From positions 1-11,960 of the forward strand of contig CAYWXH010000046.1 in the NCBI GenBank assembly GCA_964462295.1: DNA of 11,960 bases. The letters run 5' to 3'. The position numbers and the translations under genes are program-made. Every line of letters begins with the position of its first letter. Position 1 is the stretch's first letter. Positions 1 through 6,891 of this stretch are shown here, piece by piece. A model generated the notes under the pieces. That model saw nothing but the letters and a program-made list of their open reading frames with translations, was not told the origin of the DNA and did not search any database. Origin of the DNA: JALVIU01 sp964462295. Lineage in GTDB: Bacteria; Atribacterota; JALVIU01.

Positions 1-110
1 GGATGGGGGGTGTGTGAGCTCCTCGCAATGACGATCCCCCCCTGTCATTGCGAGGCCCTGAAAGGGCCGTGGCAATCTGCGGGCCCCACGGTAGTGACCC
101 GTGGCAATCT
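1..110. repeat. GC-rich palindromic dispersed repeat (REP/MITE-like)
   Basis: This block is about 65% GC, while the next 126 bp are about 16% GC (hand counts). It contains a 12-bp inverted repeat, CCTCGCAATGAC (21-32) against GTCATTGCGAGG (44-55). A perfect hairpin follows, GGCCCT-gaa-AGGGCC (54-68), flanked by ATTGC (47-51) and GCAAT (72-76). CCGTGGCAATCT occurs twice in direct orientation (67-78 and 99-110). A second stem pairs CCACGG (86-91) with CCGTGG (99-104). From memory, GTCATTGCGAGG...GCAATCT palindromes are scattered in many copies through various bacterial genomes, so this looks like one or two such units. It has no coding capacity. The left end may lie outside the window. Confidence 0.7.
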
Positions 111-112
111 TT

Positions 113-152
113 TTGTTTACACTTTGCTTTTATTTTTACATTTTGTAAACAA
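113..152. promoter_or_regulatory. Inverted repeat upstream of the VIT/VWA promoter, possible operator
   Basis: TTGTTTACA (113-121) and TGTAAACAA (144-152) are perfect 9-bp inverted copies separated by 22 bp. Their centres are 31 bp apart, close to three helical turns. They lie 42 bp upstream of the -35 box at 194. The geometry would suit a regulator binding two half-sites on one DNA face. In an AT-rich spacer the match could also be chance, and no regulator can be named. Confidence 0.3.
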
Positions 153-193
153 TATATTGCTCTAATTTATATCTAATAAAAACAAATTATTTA

Positions 194-222
194 TTGACAA
201 ATATCTAAAATTATGATATAAT
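194..222 (+). promoter_or_regulatory. Consensus sigma-70 promoter for the VIT/VWA gene
   Basis: A perfect -35 box TTGACA (194-199) and a perfect -10 box TATAAT (217-222) are separated by 17 bp. Transcription would start near 229, giving a 5' untranslated region of about 26 nt before the ATG at 255. No terminator is visible between the first two genes, so transcripts from here could continue into the HTH-protease gene and the cas operon. Confidence 0.85.
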
Positions 223-254
223 GTATACAACAAAAATTGAAAGGGTGTGAGAGT

Positions 255-2189
255 ATGTATATAGTCCCAACACATGATTATCAATTTGGTCTTTCAAAAG
301 CACTCTTGTCTATCAAAAAATGTAAAATAGATATAGAAATAATAGAGAATATAGCAAATGTTTCTCTTGATGTAACTTTTTTCAATTCCTCTTATGGTAT
401 AGCTGAGGGTATATTTTTATTTCCCCTATTGGATGGAGGGAAGATAAATAACCTATCACTTAAAATCAATGAGACCTTTGTAAAAGGGGAAATCCTAAGG
501 AGAGAAGATGCCTATAATCTGTATATAGATACAGTAGAGAGGATTGTAGACCCTGCTCTTTTGGAATATATAGGAGAAGATCTTTATAAGCTATATATAG
601 CCCCTATCGGCCCTAATGAAGAAAAGAACATAACACTTACTTATACAGCCCCTTTAAAGCAAATAGGTAATACATATCTATTTCGATTTCCATTAAAGAG
701 TATGAAGTTTTATGATGATCCTGTGGAATATATCAAAATTCAGGGAACTATTCGTTCTAGCCGGGAAATACTAACTATTTATTCTCCATACAAATGGATT
801 GAGACATCTAAAAACGGAAAAAGAGGAAAGTTTGTATATATTGACAAATACTTTAGACCACAGAGTGATTTTTCTCTCTACCTGTCTTATAGTGAAAAGG
901 ATAAAGAAATAGATACTACTTTCCTTGCATATGAGTCTCAAGAGGAAGATTATGGTTATTTTTTCCTTTCTTTTTCTGCTTGCAAGAAATCAGAGAGTCC
1001 AAAAGATTTGATATTAGTATTTGATCGTTCAGGTAGTATGGAAGGAAAAGGCATAAATCAGGCAAAAAGAGTTTTGAGATATATAATTGACAAAATTAAC
1101 CCCCAAGATAGAATAAGAATATTTACCTTTGATTCAGAAGTTTATGAATTAACAGATAGATGGTATACAGGCTCAGATGAAGACAAGGGGGTATTGAGAG
1201 AAAAAATAAGATCCATAGAAGCAGATTCTCTTACCAATATTTACGATGCTTTGTCTTATTCCCTTTCTTTAGAAACAAAAGAAAATACCCCTCAATATGT
1301 AATATTTCTTACAGATGGAGAGCCTACAGAAGGGGTGATGGACAAAAAAGAGATTGAAAAATTGGTGAAAGACCTCATAGGAGATAAGAGACTTTTTGTC
1401 TTTGGGGTAGGGGATAGCATAGATACCGAGTTTTTATCCAGATTGTATAAGACAGGAAGAGGAGATGGGGACTTTCTTGAGATAGATGATATCCCAGAAG
1501 CCATGATATCTTTTTATGAAAAGATACAAGAACCTGTACTTTCCAATGTTATGGTTAATTTTCCGGAAATATTTAAAGATATTTATCCTAAAGAGTCTTT
1601 TGACCTTTTTTACGGGAGGGATCATGTTATTTTAGGAAGATATAAAAAGGGAATAAAAGATGCAGCTTTTGAATTAAATGGATCTTTCTTTTCCATAGAT
1701 ATTATACCTGATGATAGCAATGATTTTATCCCCTATATGTGGGCATCTCGAAAGATAGGGCATCTCCTTGAGAGATTAAGGATATACGGAGAAAATAAGG
1801 AAATAATAGATGAAATTATAAGATTGAGCAAACGTTACGGAATAGTAACACCTTATACATCTCTTATTTCCCTAGAGAAGGAGATATCTTTCGAAGAATA
1901 TTCTGTATCTGAAAAGAGAGAGCTTATAAGAGTAGCTAAATCTATGGAAATAGTAGAGGATATAGATTATTCATACATAGAGCAGGAAGTAATAGGAGAT
2001 AGGGTATTTACAAAAAAAGATGAATATTGGGTAGATACAGAATATGAAGAAGGAAAACAGGTAGATGAGATAAAAATGTTTAGTGATAAATATAAAGAGC
2101 TTATAAGGATAAGAGAGGTTGCCAAAATTCTTGCATTAGGTAGAGTGATTTTTAAATATAAAAATAAATGGCTAAAGATTGTACACTGA
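255..2189 (+). CDS. VIT domain and von Willebrand factor A domain protein
   Basis: The 644-aa product has an N-terminal VIT domain (roughly residues 10-135), recognised by the family pattern of beta strands, the xFPL motif and the late P-x-E-x-x-x-I-x-L-x-Y segment. A VWA domain follows (roughly 250-420) with an intact metal-ion-dependent adhesion site: DRSGS (D257, S259, S261), T327 in a TNIYDAL segment, and D354 in FLTDGEP. The C-terminal part has the YGIVTPYTSL segment common in VIT/VWA proteins. These proteins usually mediate metal-dependent protein binding; the partner is unknown. I see no signal peptide or membrane segment, so a cytoplasmic location is inferred. The reading frame is open from a TTG at 237, but the ATG at 255 is preferred: AAAGGG (240-245) and GTGAG lie just upstream. 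A CRISPR function is not indicated; the link is position only. Confidence 0.85.
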   Translation: MYIVPTHDYQFGLSKALLSIKKCKIDIEIIENIANVSLDVTFFNSSYGIAEGIFLFPLLDGGKINNLSLKINETFVKGEILRREDAYNLYIDTVERIVDPALLEYIGEDLYKLYIAPIGPNEEKNITLTYTAPLKQIGNTYLFRFPLKSMKFYDDPVEYIKIQGTIRSSREILTIYSPYKWIETSKNGKRGKFVYIDKYFRPQSDFSLYLSYSEKDKEIDTTFLAYESQEEDYGYFFLSFSACKKSESPKDLILVFDRSGSMEGKGINQAKRVLRYIIDKINPQDRIRIFTFDSEVYELTDRWYTGSDEDKGVLREKIRSIEADSLTNIYDALSYSLSLETKENTPQYVIFLTDGEPTEGVMDKKEIEKLVKDLIGDKRLFVFGVGDSIDTEFLSRLYKTGRGDGDFLEIDDIPEAMISFYEKIQEPVLSNVMVNFPEIFKDIYPKESFDLFYGRDHVILGRYKKGIKDAAFELNGSFFSIDIIPDDSNDFIPYMWASRKIGHLLERLRIYGENKEIIDEIIRLSKRYGIVTPYTSLISLEKEISFEEYSVSEKRELIRVAKSMEIVEDIDYSYIEQEVIGDRVFTKKDEYWVDTEYEEGKQVDEIKMFSDKYKELIRIREVAKILALGRVIFKYKNKWLKIVH

Positions 2190-2199
2190 AAAATTAATA

Positions 2200-2228
2200 T
2201 TTACTTTTGGGTTCCATTATGATAATAT
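2200..2228 (+). promoter_or_regulatory. Weak extended -10 promoter candidate before the HTH-protease gene
   Basis: TTTACT (2200-2205, 4/6 to consensus) is followed after 17 bp by TAATAT (2223-2228, 4/6), with a TG dinucleotide one base upstream (2220-2221) as in extended -10 promoters. Transcription would begin near 2235, the A of the start codon, implying a leaderless mRNA. That fits the lack of a Shine-Dalgarno sequence. In sequence this AT-rich, such matches arise easily. Confidence 0.25.
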
Positions 2229-2234
2229 TGTTAC

Positions 2235-3275
2235 ATGGATCCGAAATATTTAAAAGCACTAAGGAAGGCAAAAGGGTTAAGCCTTAGAGCCCTTGCAAAG
2301 AAGGTGGGGGTGAGCCATTCTCTTTTACACCTTTATGAAACAGGGGCCAGAAAACCAAAAGATGAAATAGTTGAGAAGATATTAGAGGCCCTTGATGCAA
2401 GAGAAGCTACAGCTATAGAGACCCCAAGAGAGAGTATTGACTTTCCTATTATAAACCCTCTATATAGAATAGAAAAAGGTGCTAGAAAGAGAGAGCTTCT
2501 CCAGATAGAAAGTGAGGTATTGGAGCTTCTCCATATCTATATGGAGATAGAAGAACTTGTAAAAATTGCAAAACTACCCATCTCAAAAGCTCTAGATCCG
2601 AATTTTTTCTCTAAAAAATATAAGGTAAAAGATATGGAAGAGTTAGAAGATATAGCCCTAGTTATAAGGAAGAAACTCTATTTGGGAAAAGATCCTATTC
2701 ATAATGTTACTGATTTCCTTGAAGATATAGGTATAAGGGTTATCTACATAGATGGGCTTAAAGATTTTTGGGCAATGGCCTTTGAGATAGAAGGAGAACT
2801 TCCTGTGATTGCCCTAAAGAGGGGTAGTGCGGGAGATAGGGGAAGGTTTAGCCTCCTTCACGAGTTTGGTCACCTTCTTTTGGATATAGATTCTACCATA
2901 GACGCAGAACTTGCCTGTAATAGATTCGCAGGGGCCTTTTTGTTTCCCGCAGAGGAGGTAAGACTCCAATTTGGTAAGAAACGTAAATCCATAGGTATTG
3001 AAGAGCTAAAATTGGCAAAATTTAAGTATGGGATAAGTATGTCAGCCATCCTTCATAGACTGCTTGATGTAGGTGTTATATCCAAGTCTCTCTACAGAAA
3101 ATATAGACAGGATTTTTCTCGTAAGGGCTGGCTTGTGAGGGAGCCTGTAGAGCTTGACAAGGAATCTCCACGAAAGATCAAGCGCCTGCTTTTGATCCTT
3201 GAGAAAGAGGGGGTGATAGATGTCCGTACCCGTATGGAATATGAGTACAGACTCTTCGGGATTTGGGGTGTATAA
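2235..3275 (+). CDS. HTH-XRE transcriptional regulator fused to ImmA/IrrE metallopeptidase
   Basis: The 346-aa product starts with a helix-turn-helix of the XRE/Cro-CI type (about residues 5-55; SLRALAKKVGVSHSLLHLYE region). The centre is an ImmA/IrrE zinc peptidase domain (about 150-245) with the HEFGH motif (H209, E210, H213) and a downstream glutamate, E225, in the AELACNRFAGAFLFP segment as likely third zinc ligand. The C-terminal part (about 285-346) has the GW...EP segment seen in longer XRE/ImmA proteins. Family members cleave or inactivate repressors in phage, mobile-element and stress control; here the DNA-binding and protease parts are on one chain, so self-regulation is possible. 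The gene lies 45 bp after the VIT/VWA gene and 25 bp before cas6, all on one strand, with no terminator seen between. It has no recognisable ribosome binding site. Its target is unknown; control of the cas operon is an inference from position. Confidence 0.85.
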   Translation: MDPKYLKALRKAKGLSLRALAKKVGVSHSLLHLYETGARKPKDEIVEKILEALDAREATAIETPRESIDFPIINPLYRIEKGARKRELLQIESEVLELLHIYMEIEELVKIAKLPISKALDPNFFSKKYKVKDMEELEDIALVIRKKLYLGKDPIHNVTDFLEDIGIRVIYIDGLKDFWAMAFEIEGELPVIALKRGSAGDRGRFSLLHEFGHLLLDIDSTIDAELACNRFAGAFLFPAEEVRLQFGKKRKSIGIEELKLAKFKYGISMSAILHRLLDVGVISKSLYRKYRQDFSRKGWLVREPVELDKESPRKIKRLLLILEKEGVIDVRTRMEYEYRLFGIWGV

Positions 3276-3300
3276 CTAACAAGGGAAGGGGGCGATTTTT

Positions 3301-4056
3301 TTGCGTATAAAGTATGAGTTTTTCTCGGAAAAACCCATAATAGTTCCTTATTTTTACAATGAGGGTATACAGGCCATTATCTATGATTATTTACTTCCTG
3401 CAAAGAGTAAATTTCTTCACGAGGAAGGTTTCCCCTGGGGAAAAAGAAAATTTAAGTTTTTTACATTTTCAAAAATACTCGAAAAGCCTAAACTTTTAAA
3501 AGAAAAGAAGCTTTTTGATTTTGGATATCATATATCTTTTATCCTTTCGTCACCTTTTGAATGGATATTGATAGAAACAGCAGAAAGTCTCATAAGGACA
3601 GAGTCTATTCGGTTTTTTAGAAATAATATTATTCTCTCTTCTGTAAATGTACCCTCGGGAAAGGAATTTCATCCTGAGAAAGAGATGACTTTTAAAACTA
3701 TCTCACCGGTTACAGTGTATTCTACCTATAGAAATAGAAAAAAACCATTTTACTACTATTCTCCTAATGAGATCGGTTTCTTTATTCAAATCATAGAAAA
3801 TTTAAAAAAGAAGTTTCATACTTTTTATGGAGTTCAATATGAAAAAGATATAAGATTAAAGATAGTAAAGATAAACCTCACCCATGGAAAACAAGTAGTA
3901 TGGTTTAAAAAAAGACCTATTACTGCATGGAATTTTGTAGGCAAAATAGAGGCAGAAAGAGAGATGTTGTATCTTGCCTATTATGCCGGGATCGGTGCCA
4001 AAAATAGCGCAGGTTTCGGGTGTATCGAGGAGGTGAGAAATGTTAGAAGCACTTAG
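3301..4056 (+). CDS. cas6: CRISPR-associated endoribonuclease Cas6
   Basis: The 251-aa product is a Cas6 repeat-specific endoribonuclease, which cuts the precursor CRISPR RNA within each repeat to give crRNAs with an 8-nt 5' tag. The C-terminal glycine-rich loop typical of Cas6 is clear at residues 230-240 (G-I-G-A-K-N-S-A-G-F-G). H40 in the FLHEEGF segment sits where the N-terminal catalytic histidine is expected and is followed by the family-like FKFFTFS strand. The start is TTG, supported by AAGGGGG (3286-3292) at 8 nt spacing and by the Cas6-like MRIKYEF beginning; no nearby ATG fits. It is the first cas gene, and its last 17 bp overlap cas8b. The repeats in this window end in ATTGAAAC, which fits the expected Cas6 product. 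Confidence 0.93.
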   Translation: MRIKYEFFSEKPIIVPYFYNEGIQAIIYDYLLPAKSKFLHEEGFPWGKRKFKFFTFSKILEKPKLLKEKKLFDFGYHISFILSSPFEWILIETAESLIRTESIRFFRNNIILSSVNVPSGKEFHPEKEMTFKTISPVTVYSTYRNRKKPFYYYSPNEIGFFIQIIENLKKKFHTFYGVQYEKDIRLKIVKINLTHGKQVVWFKKRPITAWNFVGKIEAEREMLYLAYYAGIGAKNSAGFGCIEEVRNVRST

Positions 4057-5890
4057 AGAGCTGGGGATTTATAGCTTAAAGGAAAAGGGTCTATCTCTTG
4101 ATGAAACATTTCACATATTTGTTGAAAGTCCATTTGGGAAAAACATAAAGAATCAAAAAAAGAAAGATGGAGAAACTTATCCTTTTAAGGTAATAAAAAT
4201 TAATTTTAAAACAAAAGAAGGAGTAAGGTTTGACAATATAGAGGTTGAAGATTATGAGGAAAAGGATTATAAAAGGTATTTATATAGAAGAAAAGCTGCT
4301 CAAGGCCCAGATTTCACTCCTGTTTCTAAATATACAGAGGCCGAAAAAACCATCCCAAAGAAACTTTTGGCATGGTTTAAGCTTAACCGGCAAAATGTAG
4401 ACTTCATCCCTACAGAGAATATATATAGAGAATTTCAGGAAAGACTCCCTGAGATTATCCAAAAAGTAAAAGAAGCAAAAGAAGAGCACCCAAGAGATGT
4501 GCAATTTTTGGTAGCTATAACCTTAGATAATGAGTATCCAGGGGATAGGGAAGAGTTTAAGGACTTTTTTGTAGAAAGTATAAAAGAGAGATATAAAGAG
4601 GTCTCTCATGAATATGGGGTATGCTCTCTTTGTGGTAAAAAGGGAGAAGTATTTGGAAATGCGGCACCTTATACATTTTATACACTTGATAAACCAGGAT
4701 ATATTGCAGGAGGATTTAGGAAAGAGGAAGGATGGAGGAATTTCCCTATATGTCTTGATTGTGCCCTTCTTTTAACAGAGGGAAAGTCTTACTTAGAAGA
4801 GGTATTGGGTAGCTTTCGTTTTGCAGGAATTAATTATTATTTGATACCACGTTCTATCTTAGGAGATATAAATTCTTTAGGGGATGCCCTCATACCTTAT
4901 GAGACTTACAAAAACAGGGATATCTCTATAAAGGATAATGGTATCGCACAAAGGGAAGATGACATACTTCTTTATATGAAAGATCTTAAGGATTTCTATA
5001 CCCTTACTTTTTTGTTTTATACAAAACAAAGTGACAAGATTATAATAGACCTTTTATTGGAAGATATTTATCCCAGTAGAATAAGAAGACTCTTTGATGC
5101 AAAATATAAGGTAGAAAAATATCATATATTTAAGAATGCTATAAAGACGAAAAATGAACTAAGAGATGTGTATTTTAATTTTAGTATCGTAAAACAGTTT
5201 GTAGAGTCTGAAAAATCCAGAAATAAATCATATAAAGAATTTTTAAATATAATAGATAAGATTTTTAAAGGCAACAAAATAGATTATGACTATATAATGG
5301 GCCAAATAATGAAAAAAATTAGAAAAAGATTTGTAAATAACCAGTATATGGTTGATATGGTATTGGGTGCTTTAATTTTTCTATATTTTTTGGATGAACT
5401 AGGCCTTATAGATAAAAGAGAGAAAGGAGGGGAAAATATGAGTGAACTCATACACTCTGACCTAGAAGAAAAGATCAAGAAATTTTTCGAAGAACACCAA
5501 AGAAGCTTTATCTCCCCTGAAAGAAAAGCAGTTTTTCTTATAGGGGTACTTACACAGTTTTTATTAAATATCCAAAGAAATGATAGGGGGGCAGAGCCTT
5601 TTAGGAGTCAGCTTAAATCTTTAAAAATGGGAGAAGATGATATAAAAGCCCTTTTCCCAAAAGTAATAGCTAAGCTTGAGGATTATAAGAAGAATTATTA
5701 CAAACAACTCGAAGGAATCATATCTTCTTATCTACTTCAGGCTGGGGACAAGTGGAAGATGACAAAGGATGAGATAAACTATTACTTTGTTCTTGGTCTT
5801 ACACTTGCAAACGCCATCGATGAAAGTGGAAGTCCTATTTTTAAACCTGATAAAATTGAAACTGAGGAAGGAGGAGAAACAAATGAGTGA
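4040..5890 (+). CDS. cas8b: Type I-B Cascade large subunit Cas8b (Csh1/TM1802 family)
   Basis: The 616-aa product is the large subunit of the I-B interference complex, which recognises the PAM and helps open target DNA. Length, position between cas6 and cas7, and family-like segments support Csh1/Cas8b. A zinc-binding site is visible as two CxxC pairs: C195/C198 (CSLC) and C238/C241 (CLDC). The ATG start follows a strong Shine-Dalgarno sequence, GAGGAGGTGA (4028-4037), and overlaps the end of cas6. The last 150 residues are helical in character and correspond to the small-subunit-like domain. They are preceded by their own ribosome binding site and ATG (see the separate Cas11b entry). The end overlaps cas7 by 8 bp, suggesting translational coupling. 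Cas8 proteins diverge quickly, so the exact subfamily label is slightly less sure than for cas7. Confidence 0.9.
   Translation: MLEALRELGIYSLKEKGLSLDETFHIFVESPFGKNIKNQKKKDGETYPFKVIKINFKTKEGVRFDNIEVEDYEEKDYKRYLYRRKAAQGPDFTPVSKYTEAEKTIPKKLLAWFKLNRQNVDFIPTENIYREFQERLPEIIQKVKEAKEEHPRDVQFLVAITLDNEYPGDREEFKDFFVESIKERYKEVSHEYGVCSLCGKKGEVFGNAAPYTFYTLDKPGYIAGGFRKEEGWRNFPICLDCALLLTEGKSYLEEVLGSFRFAGINYYLIPRSILGDINSLGDALIPYETYKNRDISIKDNGIAQREDDILLYMKDLKDFYTLTFLFYTKQSDKIIIDLLLEDIYPSRIRRLFDAKYKVEKYHIFKNAIKTKNELRDVYFNFSIVKQFVESEKSRNKSYKEFLNIIDKIFKGNKIDYDYIMGQIMKKIRKRFVNNQYMVDMVLGALIFLYFLDELGLIDKREKGGENMSELIHSDLEEKIKKFFEEHQRSFISPERKAVFLIGVLTQFLLNIQRNDRGAEPFRSQLKSLKMGEDDIKALFPKVIAKLEDYKKNYYKQLEGIISSYLLQAGDKWKMTKDEINYYFVLGLTLANAIDESGSPIFKPDKIETEEGGETNE
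5423..5437 (+). promoter_or_regulatory. Internal Shine-Dalgarno sequence within cas8b
   Basis: AAAGGAGGGG (5423-5432) lies inside the cas8b reading frame, with the GGAGG core (5426-5430) 7 nt before an in-frame ATG at 5438. It is as strong as the sites used for cas8b and cas7 themselves. In the Cas8b protein it encodes a hydrophilic linker (residues about 459-466, Lys/Glu/Gly rich) between domains, a position where the codon choice could be free to carry a translation signal. Confidence 0.8.
5438..5890 (+). CDS. cas11b: Predicted internally translated Cascade small subunit Cas11b
   Basis: An in-frame ATG at codon 467 of cas8b, preceded by a strong Shine-Dalgarno sequence, predicts a 150-aa protein identical to the Cas8b C-terminus. 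It begins MSELIHSDLEEKIKKF, carries the KAVFLIGVLTQFLL helix near its N-terminus, and is predicted by eye to be mainly alpha-helical, as expected of Cas11 small subunits. Independent translation of the small subunit from within cas8 is established for several type I-B, I-C and I-D systems; multiple copies line the Cascade belly and stabilise the R-loop. No separate small-subunit gene exists elsewhere in this operon, which supports the need for it. Seen: the site and frame. Inferred: that it is translated and joins the complex here. Confidence 0.8.
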   Translation: MSELIHSDLEEKIKKFFEEHQRSFISPERKAVFLIGVLTQFLLNIQRNDRGAEPFRSQLKSLKMGEDDIKALFPKVIAKLEDYKKNYYKQLEGIISSYLLQAGDKWKMTKDEINYYFVLGLTLANAIDESGSPIFKPDKIETEEGGETNE

Positions 5891-6872
5891 AATCCTTAAA
5901 AATAGGAGAGAAATTCTGTTTTTATATGATATTAAAGATGCAAATCCCAATGGGGACCCTATGGATGAGAATAAACCAAGGATGGATGAGGAAACAGATA
6001 CCAATATAGTAACAGATGTAAGATTAAAAAGAACGATAAGAGACTATCTTTATGATTTAAAAAACAAAGAGATCTTTATAAGAGAAATAAGTGATGAGAA
6101 GGGAAATATACAAGATGCAAAGCTTCGTGCGAGAGACTTTTTATATAAAATAGAAAACGGAGAGAAAAGGGAGATTTCTCTAAAAGATGTAGATCTTAAT
6201 GAAATGAAGAATATCGTTTCTTCAAATATTTTAAATGACTGTATAGATGTAAGACTTTTTGGAGCTACTATTCCTATTGAAAAAGATACTAAAAATAAAT
6301 CTTCTGTTACATATACAGGACCTGTGCAATTTAGGATGGGAAGAAGCATGCACAAAGTAGAGGTAAAGTTTATTCAGGGGACAGGGGCTTTTGCCTCAAA
6401 AGAAGGGGCAACCCAAAAGACCTTCCGTGAGGAATATATTGTTCCATATTCTCTAATTGCCTTTTATGGAATAGTTAATGAAAATGCAGCAAAATCTACA
6501 AAAATGACAGAAGATGACCTTTTGGAATTGAGAGATGCTATATGGAATGGAACAAAAAATCTTATCTCTCGTTCTAAGGCAGGACAGATGCCCCGTCTAT
6601 ATATGGAAATAGGGTATAAAGAAGATAACTATCATATAGGAGATCTTGATAAATACATAAATCTTGTAAAAAAAGATGAGACAATGGATGATAAGGCTAT
6701 AAGAGATGTCTCTGATTTTGCCATAGAGATTGCTCCACTTTATGAGCTATTGTCCAAACATAAAGATTCTATTAAAGATGTTATTATTAAAAAAGATGAA
6801 AGATTGGTACTTACAAAAAATGGAGAACCAATAGATAATCCTCAAGAACTCTTTAAAACTCTTATAATTTAA
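5883..6872 (+). CDS. cas7: Type I-B Cascade backbone subunit Cas7 (Csh2 family)
   Basis: The 329-aa product is the RAMP-fold subunit that polymerises along the crRNA spacer in Cascade. Near the N-terminus it shows the Csh2 signature: residues 17-34 (DIKDANPNGDP, then NKPRMD) and TDVRLKRTIRDYL (about 44-56). The reading frame is open from 5787, but the ATG at 5883 is chosen: it follows GGAGG (5870-5874) at 8 nt spacing and gives the normal Csh2 beginning, and the extra 32 upstream residues look like out-of-frame cas8b. It overlaps cas8b by 8 bp. Cas5 follows after a 19-bp gap. No catalytic function is expected from this subunit in type I systems. Confidence 0.93.
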   Translation: MSEILKNRREILFLYDIKDANPNGDPMDENKPRMDEETDTNIVTDVRLKRTIRDYLYDLKNKEIFIREISDEKGNIQDAKLRARDFLYKIENGEKREISLKDVDLNEMKNIVSSNILNDCIDVRLFGATIPIEKDTKNKSSVTYTGPVQFRMGRSMHKVEVKFIQGTGAFASKEGATQKTFREEYIVPYSLIAFYGIVNENAAKSTKMTEDDLLELRDAIWNGTKNLISRSKAGQMPRLYMEIGYKEDNYHIGDLDKYINLVKKDETMDDKAIRDVSDFAIEIAPLYELLSKHKDSIKDVIIKKDERLVLTKNGEPIDNPQELFKTLII

Positions 6873-6891
6873 GCATAAGTTGGTGAGGGAA

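Noticed and set aside
86..115. Rho-independent terminator formed by CCACGG/CCGTGG and a T-run
   Set aside because: The T-run starts four bases after the short stem, and the stem is explained by the dispersed palindromic repeat; any termination would be incidental.
1292..1625. Overlapping minus-strand reading frames inside the VIT/VWA gene
   Set aside because: They are low-complexity Ser/Pro/Ile-rich shadows of a strongly supported gene, without recognisable domains.
3276..3300. Promoter directly upstream of cas6
   Set aside because: The 25-bp gap holds only a purine-rich ribosome binding region and a T-run; no -10/-35 pair is visible.
4020..4060. A CreTA-like RNA toxin-antitoxin between cas6 and cas8b, as known in some I-B loci
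   Set aside because: The two genes overlap by 17 bp, so there is no room for one.
5787..5882. N-terminal extension of Cas7 by 32 residues
   Set aside because: The stretch is the cas8b tail read in another frame, has no Csh2-like features, and the ATG at 5883 has a good Shine-Dalgarno sequence.
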